In this document: piece by piece, positions 24,331 through 31,538 of the stretch
Layout of the letters: the number at the start of each line of letters is the position of its first letter
Numbering within the stretch: the stretch's first letter is position 1
Origin: RUG14121 sp964533935
GTDB lineage: Bacteria; Bacillota_I; Bacilli_A; RF39; UBA660
DNA length: 31,538 nt
Reading direction: 5' to 3'
NCBI GenBank assembly: GCA_964533935.1
Contig: CAZHOG010000013.1
Span: 1 to 31,538, forward strand
The notes under the pieces: generated by a model
What the model was told of the DNA's origin: nothing
Databases searched by the model: none
The model's input: the letters and a program-made list of their open reading frames with translations, nothing else
Program-made: the position numbers and the translations under genes

Positions 24331-26910
24331 TTAATCTTTAAAAACTCTATTTAAGACTGGTTTAAATAATTCATATGCAATGAATCCTAAAATATTAAAT
24401 ATTACTACTATTAAAAGTATATTCCAGTGAATAGCCGAAATATGTACTAATTTTCTAATTGGAGTCATAAATACAATTAGTTCTATAAAAATAACAATTA
24501 AAAGTCCAATATTCATATGTTTATTTGAAAAAATTCCTTGTTTCATTATGCCAATTTTTAAATTACGACATGAAATTGCATAAACTATTTCTTGAATAAC
24601 TATACTCAATAACGTTAAAGAAGCTGCAGTTTGTCGATCAAAATATTTTGCAATAACAAAAAATGTAAATAAAGCAAAGACTGTTTCAATTACTGCAGAA
24701 CAAATTATGCAAGAACAAATGAAAGGTGTAAAAATTGGTTTATCAATTCCTCTTGGTCTTTTATTCATAATATTGTTTTCTGCCTTTTCAAATGATAGAC
24801 AAATACTAGGAATTGTATCCGTTACTAAATCAATAAAAAGAATATGAATTGGCAGCAAGATATTATAACCTGTAATAATACCAATTAACACAATAAATAA
24901 TTCAGCAAAATTACTAGATAATGAATAAACTACATTATTTCTAATATTAGAAAATATTCTTCTACCCTCTTCTACAGCATCAACTATAGTTGAAAATGAA
25001 TCATCCAACAAAATAATGTCTGCAACAGATTTTGTAACTTCAGTCCCTGTAATTCCCATACCTATCCCAACATGGGCATCTTTAATAGCTGGTGCATCAT
25101 TAACACCATCTCCAGTCATTCCAACAACCTTATTATTCATTTGCCAAGCTTTTACTATACGTTCTTTATGTTTTGGATTAACTCGAGCATAAACATTATA
25201 TTTTTTCACTATTAAAACGAGTTCTTCATCACTATATTTATCAAGCTCGCTTCCCATAATCCCCTCAGAATTATCTTTAATTATTCCCACATCTTTTGCT
25301 ATAGCACATGCTGTTAATAATGAATCGCCTGTAATCATGATAGGACGAATACCTGCTGCAAAGCACTTTGATACAGCCTCTTTAACACTGTCACGTGGAG
25401 GATCAATTATTCCCACTAATCCAACATAAACCAAATCATTTTCTTCTTTTAAAGCATCCTCTACAGTTAATGGAATTGTATCAATTTTTTTATATGCAAA
25501 ACCAATTACTCTAAGTGCTTTATTGGCAAAACTTGTTTCAGTATTAATAATTTCTAAAATCATATTGTCTGTTAATTTTTTCTCTTGTCCATCAACTTTA
25601 ATATATTTACATCTATGAATTAAATTTTCCAAACTTCCTTTAGTTAATAAATAAGTATTATTGTTAATACTATTAATTGATGACATCATTTTTCTTTCAC
25701 TGTCAAAAGGTGCGGAAATAATTCTTTCATGTTCTTTTCTAAATTTTAAAACATCTATTTTAGATTTAGCAGCATAATCAAATAAACAAGTTTCAGTTTG
25801 ATCGCCAATCAATTTTTCTTGATCAATAATTGTTTCATTTGCTAAAATTGAAATATAATTAAACATTTCATTATCTGAAATAACTGCATCTTTTACTTGC
25901 ATTTTATTCTGAGTAATCGTACCAGTTTTATCTGAACAAATAATATCCGTTGCCCCAAGAGTTTCAACAGCACTCATTTGTCTAACAATTGTTTTCTTTT
26001 TAGCTAATGAATCCGCTCCAGTTGATAATGCAATAGTAATAACAGCCGGTAATCCCTCAGGGATTACAGCAACTGCTAAAGATACACAAAGCATTATTAT
26101 TTCCATTATTTTATAATCTTTTATTAACCCATAAAAAAATATAAACAAAATAATAATAAACACTAAAAAAGTTAATTTGGTACTAATTTCTTTAATTTTC
26201 ATTTTTAATGGTGTACTCACTTCATAAGGCGTATTTAAAGATTTTGCAACAGTCCCTAATTCTGTATTCATTCCTGTTTTAACAACTAAGGCTTTACAAC
26301 TTCCCATTGTTATATTTGAACCAGAAAAAATCATATTTATTTGTTCTTGAATTTCTTTTTTTCCTATAAGTTCCATTTTCATTTTTTTAACAGGGATACT
26401 TTCCCCAGTTAATTGAGACTCATCTACTTCCAAATTATTTGATTCAATTATTCTTGCATCAGCAGGAACTTTATCACCTGCTTCTAAAAGAATAACATCC
26501 CCAGGAACTAAATATTCTGATTTTATTAAAAAAGTTTTACTATCTCTTTTAACCTTGCAATTAGTTATTTCATATTTTTTTAAACTTGATAAAGTAACTT
26601 CTGCTTTTTGCTCTTGTAAATAACCCATAATAGCATTAATAAAAACTACTACAAAAATAACTATCGAATCAGTAAAATCATGAGAATATAATAAACCATA
26701 AACAAAAGTTAATATAGCAACAATTATTAAAACAATAATCATTAAATCATTAAATTGTTCTAAAAATCTTTTTAATTTAGATTTTCCTTTTGCTTCTTCA
26801 ATTATATTATATCCATATTTTTCAATACTATTTTTAACATTATTCTCTTTTAAACCATGTTCATCTGTATCATATTTCTTATATAATTCTTCTAAAGATT
26901 CATTGTACAT
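24331..26910 (-). CDS. P-type Ca2+-transporting ATPase (PMCA/SERCA-like)
   Basis: Cation pump of the P2 group, 859 aa, probably exporting Ca2+ from the cytoplasm. Order: N-terminal cation ATPase domain, helices M1-M2 (about 54-98), actuator with LTGES (168-171), M3-M4 with PEGLPA (284-289), phosphorylation site DKTGT with Asp327, nucleotide domain, GDGVNDAPA hinge, then six C-terminal helices. PEGLPA in M4 fits Ca2+ pumps. In M5-M6, NFAELFIVL and DLVTDTIPSICL provide acidic residues of one Ca2+ site. RBS GGTGAT precedes the ATG. Exact ion (Ca2+ or Mn2+) is inference. Confidence 0.92.
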   Translation of the reverse strand: MYNESLEELYKKYDTDEHGLKENNVKNSIEKYGYNIIEEAKGKSKLKRFLEQFNDLMIIVLIIVAILTFVYGLLYSHDFTDSIVIFVVVFINAIMGYLQEQKAEVTLSSLKKYEITNCKVKRDSKTFLIKSEYLVPGDVILLEAGDKVPADARIIESNNLEVDESQLTGESIPVKKMKMELIGKKEIQEQINMIFSGSNITMGSCKALVVKTGMNTELGTVAKSLNTPYEVSTPLKMKIKEISTKLTFLVFIIILFIFFYGLIKDYKIMEIIMLCVSLAVAVIPEGLPAVITIALSTGADSLAKKKTIVRQMSAVETLGATDIICSDKTGTITQNKMQVKDAVISDNEMFNYISILANETIIDQEKLIGDQTETCLFDYAAKSKIDVLKFRKEHERIISAPFDSERKMMSSINSINNNTYLLTKGSLENLIHRCKYIKVDGQEKKLTDNMILEIINTETSFANKALRVIGFAYKKIDTIPLTVEDALKEENDLVYVGLVGIIDPPRDSVKEAVSKCFAAGIRPIMITGDSLLTACAIAKDVGIIKDNSEGIMGSELDKYSDEELVLIVKKYNVYARVNPKHKERIVKAWQMNNKVVGMTGDGVNDAPAIKDAHVGIGMGITGTEVTKSVADIILLDDSFSTIVDAVEEGRRIFSNIRNNVVYSLSSNFAELFIVLIGIITGYNILLPIHILFIDLVTDTIPSICLSFEKAENNIMNKRPRGIDKPIFTPFICSCIICSAVIETVFALFTFFVIAKYFDRQTAASLTLLSIVIQEIVYAISCRNLKIGIMKQGIFSNKHMNIGLLIVIFIELIVFMTPIRKLVHISAIHWNILLIVVIFNILGFIAYELFKPVLNRVFKD

Positions 26911-26969
26911 TTTATTATCACCATATAAAGTTTACCACAAACAATAAAGGATATATATTCATCAATTAT

Positions 26970-27419
26970 TTATTTCCTTTTTTTATACACAATAATTTCT
27001 GGATTTAAACCATTTTTATCATATTCACAAACCATCAAATAATTGTTATTAGCAGCAATGCCAAAACATTTGTCACTATCATTTTGTGCTAATTGATTTC
27101 CTAAATATATATCCGAATCATTCCAAAATTTTACTTTCAATCCATTTTCTAATACATATTCCATATTTATAAATTCCCCTTTTAAAGCATATAAATCATT
27201 AACTTTAGGCATATTATCAATATTCAAGTCATTAAATTCATTAATTAATTTAGCTTTATATTTTTCAATTAATTCTAAAGATTTTCCACTTTTTTTATAA
27301 TCACAACATTTCGCAAGCACACACTCTCCAGAAAATGGGTGACCACAAGTTTCTAAACATCCTTTACATTTTTCTTTATTGGAACATTTACTACAATCAG
27401 TATTACAAATACTCATCAT
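26970..27419 (-). CDS. DUF3795-like cysteine-rich protein
   Basis: 149 aa, cytoplasmic. The N-terminal third carries a Cys cluster (CNTDCSKCSNKEKCKGC, then CGHPFSGECVLAKCC), the pattern of DUF3795 and related small zinc- or iron-binding proteins. The remainder has an LIEKYKAKLINEFN helix and a C-terminal beta-rich part. Function unknown; family call is from the Cys pattern. Two adjacent ATGs follow a GAAGTGAT site; either could start. It lies between the CotD-like gene and the Ca2+ ATPase. Confidence 0.7.
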   Translation of the reverse strand: MMSICNTDCSKCSNKEKCKGCLETCGHPFSGECVLAKCCDYKKSGKSLELIEKYKAKLINEFNDLNIDNMPKVNDLYALKGEFINMEYVLENGLKVKFWNDSDIYLGNQLAQNDSDKCFGIAANNNYLMVCEYDKNGLNPEIIVYKKRK

Positions 27420-27545
27420 TTATATCACTTCTTTCATTTTGATTCTTAAAAATATTTATCATAAATATATTAAATATTATTTATAGATTTTAACAGCTAA
27501 ATTCATTACTTCTATACCTCTCAAGTATGATTATATCATATTAAA

Positions 27546-27578
27546 ATAAAAAGCATATACAGTATTGTATATGCTTTT
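27546..27578 (-). terminator. Terminator after the CotD-like gene
   Basis: Perfect 12-bp arms (AAAAGCATATAC at 27549-27560 and complement at 27567-27578) with a six-base loop, and U-rich sequence on the minus-strand side. Confidence 0.85.
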
Positions 27579-27580
27579 AT

Positions 27581-27916
27581 TTAGCAACATCTTGGTTCAT
27601 ACACATTAGAAAATTCATTTTCTTCACAGCAAGTATAACTTGGTGTAAAAGTATGTCTATATACATGATGATTTATTATTCTAGTATTACATGGTATTAC
27701 ATGTGGAACTTCATGGCAAATATATCTATGGCAACATCTTTCTTGAGGGCATTCCATTATTGGAGGACACATAGATGGACAACATTGCATTCCCATTTGC
27801 ATACCCATATCTTGAGTTTGCATATCTCCCATATATTTATTGTTTTTATCTTCCATAGCTTTTGGATATTCTTGATTCATAAAATTTTGATCATAACATC
27901 TTTTATCTCTTAACAT
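27581..27916 (-). CDS. CotD-like spore coat protein
   Basis: A 111-residue Cys-, Met- and His-rich small protein. The C-terminal half has the pattern ICHEVPHVIPCNTRIINHH, then VYRHTFTPSYTCC, like the CotD family (IVPHIHPSHTTxVNHHHFxHxHYFPH type) of inner-coat proteins. The N-terminal part is Met/Gln/Asp-rich (GDMQTQDMGMQMGMQ) followed by CCPSMCPP. Thirteen cysteines suggest cross-linking. Sporulation expression (SigK or SigG) would be expected, but only a partial -10 (27942-27950) is seen. The SD lies in the loop of a hairpin. Downstream terminator is strong. Confidence 0.75.
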   Translation of the reverse strand: MLRDKRCYDQNFMNQEYPKAMEDKNNKYMGDMQTQDMGMQMGMQCCPSMCPPIMECPQERCCHRYICHEVPHVIPCNTRIINHHVYRHTFTPSYTCCEENEFSNVYEPRCC

Positions 27917-27920
27917 AAAA

Positions 27921-27944
27921 ATACACTATCCTTTCATAGTGTAT
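27921..27944 (-). promoter_or_regulatory. Hairpin carrying the CotD-like gene's RBS in its loop
   Basis: Perfect 9-bp inverted repeat (ATACACTAT and its mirror) around the loop GAAAGG, four bases upstream of the ATG. The Shine-Dalgarno is in the loop and the AT-rich stem ends near the start. It could hold the SD exposed, or regulate translation. Function inferred. Confidence 0.45.
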
Positions 27945-27950
27945 CTTATG
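27942..27950 (-). promoter_or_regulatory. Possible mother-cell-type -10 element of the CotD-like gene
   Basis: Minus strand CATAAGATA fits the SigK-type CATANNNTA -10 pattern, just upstream of the hairpin with the RBS. No convincing AC-type -35 box at 16-17 bases was found, so this is weak. Confidence 0.25.
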
Positions 27951-27979
27951 TTAATATATTATGTTTGCTTAGGTTATTC

Positions 27980-28504
27980 TCATAAAATATTATTTTTTTT
28001 AATTAATTTTTTCACATTATACTCATTATATAATAACTTTATTTTTAATAATTGAAAAAATTCTTTAAATCTTATTTTAAAATCTTCATCTTTAATACTT
28101 GTAACAACATAGAATTTATTAGAAGTATTAACATCTTGATTATAATTTTTAAAAATAATATCTATTTCGTCTTCTTTTCTAGAAAAACAAACATTTTTAT
28201 TCATTTCATAATAATCATTTAAGATTATTTCATGTTGTCCATTTAATAAAATAATTAAATTCTTATAAATAGGATCATTTTTTTTGAATTTAAACACTAA
28301 TTCAGTTGTTTCATTTATTTCTTTTTCAGAGCCTGAAAATTTTCCTTCAATACAAATATCTTTTATCATTGAAAAATTTATAATTCTTTCTAATTCACCA
28401 TTAATAAAATAACTTTTAATAATTTCTGTATAATTTCCATAATATGTTTGATACTCATTTATAGAAATTCTTTCATCATTAGATAATATTATATTTTTAT
28501 TCAT
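27980..28504 (-). CDS. Hypothetical protein (174 aa)
   Basis: Not recognised. Soluble, no signal or membrane segment. The N-terminal half has beta-prone segments with Ile/Tyr; the C-terminal half ends in a basic helix (NEYNVKKLIKKNNIL). Starts at an ATG with GGAGG five bases upstream. It lies between the CotD-like gene and another unknown gene downstream of ffh; spacing of about 65 bp to its upstream neighbour leaves it unclear whether it belongs to that unit. Confidence 0.65.
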   Translation of the reverse strand: MNKNIILSNDERISINEYQTYYGNYTEIIKSYFINGELERIINFSMIKDICIEGKFSGSEKEINETTELVFKFKKNDPIYKNLIILLNGQHEIILNDYYEMNKNVCFSRKEDEIDIIFKNYNQDVNTSNKFYVVTSIKDEDFKIRFKEFFQLLKIKLLYNEYNVKKLIKKNNIL

Positions 28505-28568
28505 AATTACCTCCGATATTAATCAATTGCAATTACTATATAATATTCTTAATAATAAATAAAAGTTC

Positions 28569-29039
28569 CTATAAATTTTTAGATTTTAATTTTTCTTCAT
28601 AAACATTAATTAAATCATTAGTTATATTATTTATATAATCACTTTCATATTCATAATCCACAAAATTGGATTCTTCATATTTATAAATATTAAAACCTTT
28701 AATAATACTTTCATCTAAAGAATTAACTACTTCTTTTAAACCAGCTAATTGAATTTCATTAATCTTTTCTGGCCAATAACCTGCAATAGTATATTTACCA
28801 TCAGAAGGTCCTATAATATAAATAATAATATTACCATTATGTGCTAAATAATCAGGTCTTGCACATTCATAATCTAACTCATCAGCAAATGAATCAAAAC
28901 AATCTTGATGTAATCCGAAAAATCTATCATATACTAAAATTCCTTTTTCTAAAACTTTAGTTATTTTACTATGATTAATATTTTCTATATTTCGAGCAGT
29001 AATTATTATTGCTCTATTCCCAAAAATATAATCTTTCAT
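28569..29039 (-). CDS. Hypothetical protein (156 aa)
   Basis: Not recognised. Soluble; the central segment (NIIIYIIGPSDGKYTIAGYWPEKI) is beta-rich with a hydrophobic strand and a GYWPE loop; the C-terminus is acidic then helical. Begins 9 bp after ffh with AGGAG six bases upstream of the ATG, so it is probably co-transcribed with ffh. No known partner of Ffh has this sequence to my knowledge. Confidence 0.7.
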   Translation of the reverse strand: MKDYIFGNRAIIITARNIENINHSKITKVLEKGILVYDRFFGLHQDCFDSFADELDYECARPDYLAHNGNIIIYIIGPSDGKYTIAGYWPEKINEIQLAGLKEVVNSLDESIIKGFNIYKYEESNFVDYEYESDYINNITNDLINVYEEKLKSKNL

Positions 29040-29048
29040 ATTTTTCTC

Positions 29049-30356
29049 CTAAAATGGCATTTTAAAATTGCCATTGTTTACTTGTTTCATCATTAATTTC
29101 ATTTGTTCAAATTGCTTAAGTAATCTATTTACTTCTTCAACACTTGTACCGCTACCTTTAGCTATTCTTTGTTTACGAGTAGCCTTTAAAACATCTGGAT
29201 GTTTTCTTTCATATGGAGTCATAGATAAAATAATTGCTTCAATATGTGAAAATTGTTTAGGATCTATACTAATATTATTCAATCCCATTTTTCTTGCTTG
29301 TGGTAACATCTTTAAAATATTTTCTAAAGGTCCAAGCTTTTTAATTTGCTTCAAACTTGTTAAGAAATCTTCTAAATCAAAATTTCCTTTTTTCATTTTC
29401 TTTGCTTGTTCTTTGGCTTCATCCTCATCAATAATGCCTTCAACTTTTTCAGCAATAGACATTATATCGCCCATATCTAAAATTCTTTCAGCCATTCTTT
29501 CAGGATAAAACTCTGATAAGCCATCTAATTTTTCTGAATTACCTACAAATTTTATTGGAACATTTGTTAAATGTCTAACAGATAAAGCAACCCCACCTTT
29601 TGTATCTCCATCTAACTTAGTTAAAATACATCCAGTAAGTTTTAATGTATCATTAAATCCATTAATAACATTAATAGCATCTTGTCCCATCATAGCATCC
29701 AAAACTAATATAGTTTCATTAGGATGACACAATTCAGAAACATCCTTAAGTTCATCCATTAATGCTTCATCAATATGTAATCTACCTGCAGTATCAATAA
29801 TAATATAATCATTATTATTTTCTTTTGCGAAATTAAGAGCATCACTAACGATTTCAGTTACTGCTATTTTTCCTTTAGTAAATACAGGAATATCAAGGCT
29901 CTTTCCAATAGTTTGCAATTGTTCTATAGCAGCCGGTCTATAAATATCACAAGCAACTAATAATGGCTTTTTAGAATGTTTTTTTCTTAAATAATTAGCA
30001 AGCTTACCACAAGTAGTAGTTTTACCACTACCTTGTAAACCAACAAGCATAATAATAGTTGGTTTTTTATTAACCTCTAGTGGAACATAATCTCCACCCA
30101 ATAATTCTACTAATTCATCTTTTACTATTTTAATAAATAATTCATCAGGTTTTAAACTTTTTTGAACTTCTTCACCTAAAGCTTTTTTTTTAACTTTATT
30201 AACGAATTCTTTAACAACTTGATAATTAACATCTGCTTCTAATAATGCCATACGTATTTCACGCATTGCATCTCCAATATTGCTTTCAGTTATTTTACCC
30301 ATTCCCTTAATATTTTTTATAGCATTTGAGATTCTATCTCCCATATAATCAAACAT
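29049..30356 (-). CDS. ffh: Signal recognition particle GTPase Ffh (SRP54)
   Basis: Targets nascent membrane and secreted proteins to the translocon with SRP RNA and FtsY. 435 aa. N domain (1-90), G domain with P-loop GLQGSGKTTT (106-115), DTAGR, TKLDGDTKGG, and a Met-rich M domain (from about 300) ending MKQVNNGNFKMPF, with RIAKGSGTSVEEVNRLLKQF the RNA-binding part. The usual neighbours ylxM and ftsY are absent here. The promoter/RBS unit at 30354-30378 overlaps the end of the terminator of the previous gene. Confidence 0.97.
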   Translation of the reverse strand: MFDYMGDRISNAIKNIKGMGKITESNIGDAMREIRMALLEADVNYQVVKEFVNKVKKKALGEEVQKSLKPDELFIKIVKDELVELLGGDYVPLEVNKKPTIIMLVGLQGSGKTTTCGKLANYLRKKHSKKPLLVACDIYRPAAIEQLQTIGKSLDIPVFTKGKIAVTEIVSDALNFAKENNNDYIIIDTAGRLHIDEALMDELKDVSELCHPNETILVLDAMMGQDAINVINGFNDTLKLTGCILTKLDGDTKGGVALSVRHLTNVPIKFVGNSEKLDGLSEFYPERMAERILDMGDIMSIAEKVEGIIDEDEAKEQAKKMKKGNFDLEDFLTSLKQIKKLGPLENILKMLPQARKMGLNNISIDPKQFSHIEAIILSMTPYERKHPDVLKATRKQRIAKGSGTSVEEVNRLLKQFEQMKLMMKQVNNGNFKMPF

Positions 30357-30378
30357 TTATATCACCATCAATATTATA
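30354..30378 (-). promoter_or_regulatory. Promoter/RBS unit of ffh
   Basis: Minus strand: TATAAT (30373-30378), six bases, GGTGAT (30361-30366), four bases, ATG (30354-30356). Same geometry as the recU and hydrolase units. No convincing -35 box; it would fall in the preceding terminator. Confidence 0.55.
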
Positions 30379-30381
30379 TCA

Positions 30382-30408
30382 AATAAAAAGACTTATAAAA
30401 AGTCTTTA
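30382..30408 (-). terminator. Terminator after the surface protein gene
   Basis: Minus strand: AAAGACTT, five-base loop, AAGTCTTT (30387-30407), followed by U-rich sequence. It ends about 10 bases before the ffh -10 box. Confidence 0.75.
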
Positions 30409-30411
30409 ATT

Positions 30412-31538
30412 TTATTCTATTTCACTAGCATCTATTGTTATTACGGGTCTTACTCCTAATGCCGCAGGATTAGTATAATAATCATACCCAAAATTTCCTT
30501 CGCAAAAAACTCGTAAAATAGTACTATCTGCTGCACTTCTTGTCCAATATGTTGTTGAATTAATAAAACTTGGAGCTCTTGAACAATTATTATTAGCAGA
30601 ATCACATCCTATTACATCCATTTCTTCTTTAGTTATTATACTAGCAGAATTTATTTTTGCACCTAATATTTCTAATTTTGTTTTATATGTATTAACATAT
30701 TCTTCTACTATACTGCCATTATAATCAGTATAATTTACTCCTTTTTTAGAATCTGAAGCATATGGTGTTACACCTTTATTATATTCTTGGCCAGTCACCC
30801 AACCAACCATTGCTTTAGATTGCATTCCAGTTGCTTCATCTCCATATAAAGTATAATTTTTTGTTGAAACGGTAAATGTTCCGCCAACATATAAATTATA
30901 TTGTGCTAATGCCTTTATATTTGTATTATCATTTGCAATTACATAAAAGTTTTCTGCTCCTATTGTTATCAAATCTCCCACATCTGCATGGCCATTACTA
31001 TTTTCGTCTTTTGTTAATTTCCAAGTTGCTATTTCTTCATTATCTAATTTGATATTTGCACTAAATTTTTTTACTTCATTAGCTAATAATTGAATATTAT
31101 TATTCATTGCTATTTCATTTGTACTTATTGTTAATTCATATGTTTTTGATTCTCTTGGTAATAATGTTTGATTCTCAACAATATACATATCACTTGCTGA
31201 AATTACACCTGATTTATAAATAACATTATCAGACATTACAGAATAATTCAAACCTTGTGTATAGTCATTTGTAATATCACTTAGTTTTACATTATATTTC
31301 ATTTCTTCTTTATTATCATTTGTTATTGTAAATGTTTTTACTAATTCATTAGCTTCTAAATTTTCTATTTGTACTGTTTCTCTTGATAATAGTAATGCAC
31401 CTAATCCACTTACTTTATTAGCATCTACTCCAAGTGTTGCTTTAAATGACTTTCCTTGTAGATTATTTTGATTGCTACTACTTTGTTTAAATGTTATTTT
31501 TAATGTATATGATTTTGTTACTCCAGCATCTATAGAAA
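30412..31538 (-). CDS. Secreted or surface protein, C-terminal part (5' end outside window)
   Basis: The frame is open from 30412 to the window edge at 31538, giving at least 374 residues; the ATG at 31302 is internal, because the same frame continues upstream without a stop. The visible part has TasA/camelysin-like modules: AGVTKSYTLKITFKQ with QGKSFKATLGVDA, and a second LPRESKTYELTISTN with KKFSANIKLD. The C-terminal ~170 residues (from GDLITIGAENFYVI to the GVRPVITIDAS end, with WTRSAADS near the end) resemble a DUF6273-like surface domain. The signal peptide would lie beyond the window. Ends with a terminator at 30382-30408. Confidence 0.7.
   Translation of the reverse strand, partial: SIDAGVTKSYTLKITFKQSSSNQNNLQGKSFKATLGVDANKVSGLGALLLSRETVQIENLEANELVKTFTITNDNKEEMKYNVKLSDITNDYTQGLNYSVMSDNVIYKSGVISASDMYIVENQTLLPRESKTYELTISTNEIAMNNNIQLLANEVKKFSANIKLDNEEIATWKLTKDENSNGHADVGDLITIGAENFYVIANDNTNIKALAQYNLYVGGTFTVSTKNYTLYGDEATGMQSKAMVGWVTGQEYNKGVTPYASDSKKGVNYTDYNGSIVEEYVNTYKTKLEILGAKINSASIITKEEMDVIGCDSANNNCSRAPSFINSTTYWTRSAADSTILRVFCEGNFGYDYYTNPAALGVRPVITIDASEIE

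Noticed and set aside
26911..26969. Search for a terminator between the DUF3795-like gene and the P-ATPase
   Set aside because: Only a 6-bp repeat with a long loop and no U tract; no supported terminator.
27477..27506. Nine-codon reading frame (MNLAVKIYK) with a GAGAGG site, upstream of the DUF3795-like gene
   Set aside because: Too short, no regulatory codons or attenuator structure, and a match expected by chance in AT-rich sequence.
1..31538. CRISPR arrays, tRNA/rRNA genes, insertion sequences, prophage genes
   Set aside because: No regularly spaced direct repeats, cloverleaf structures, transposase or phage-structural genes were seen in the gaps or frames.
1..31538. Use of genetic code 4 (TGA as Trp), considered because of the AT content and mollicute-like feel
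   Set aside because: Trp is encoded by TGG throughout, TGA ends ku, and sporulation and cell-wall genes are present.

Overview
The window is very AT-rich (roughly a quarter G+C by eye, not computed) and densely coded, with short intergenic gaps. Gene content points to a spore-forming, low-GC Firmicute of the Bacilli/Erysipelotrichia type, probably one of the uncultured gut lineages: a forespore sigma factor (sigG), a SpoVD-type penicillin-binding protein, a CotD-like coat protein, a T-box serS and the Bacillus-like block cca-dnaD-nth // ponA-recU. TGG is used for Trp and TGA as a stop (for example at the end of ku), so this is not a code-4 mollicute. Nearly all genes are on the minus strand; only recU-ponA is on the plus strand.

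Layout. 1-1070: two small proteins of unknown function. 1138-2713: serS under a T-box riboswitch. 2714-5686: mraY and a SpoVD-type PBP. 5757-6200: an orphan protein. 6291-9771: a four-gene operon holding a bacterial end-joining system in separate pieces (Ku, ATP-dependent ligase, phosphoesterase-polymerase) plus a small membrane protein. 9830-10909: a DUF2974-like alpha/beta hydrolase. 10960-11492: decayed remains of an AbiEii-type nucleotidyltransferase. 11489-16027: a MarR regulator and two half-ABC exporters with a palindromic operator over the start region. 16153-16902: purine nucleoside phosphorylase. 16987-17763: sigG with a sigma-G/F-like promoter. 17888-21028: recU and ponA. 21041-23376: nth, dnaD and cca converging on ponA. 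23430-27419: an acidic membrane-anchored protein, a Ca2+-type P-ATPase and a DUF3795-like Cys-rich protein. 27581-30356: CotD-like coat protein, two unknown proteins and ffh. 30412-31538: the C-terminal part of a secreted or surface protein that runs off the window.

Functional links. Cell-wall synthesis (mraY, SpoVD-type PBP, ponA), genome maintenance (recU, nth, dnaD, Ku/ligase/polymerase) and late sporulation (sigG, cotD-like, possibly the spoVD-like gene and Ku operon) dominate. In Bacillus subtilis Ku and LigD act in the forespore under SigG, so their presence within 8 kb of sigG is suggestive but not proof of co-regulation.

The most interesting patterns are: (a) a recurring promoter/RBS unit in which the Shine-Dalgarno sequence sits at the expected transcription start, giving leaders of about 10 nt; (b) the unusual split of LigD into a ligase and a PE-POL protein; (c) an ABC half-transporter with an extra ~180-residue, internally repeated segment between its first two membrane helices; (d) a class A PBP whose KTG box reads KGG. 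No CRISPR array, tRNA, rRNA or insertion sequence was seen. I did not identify a clearly new multi-gene system.
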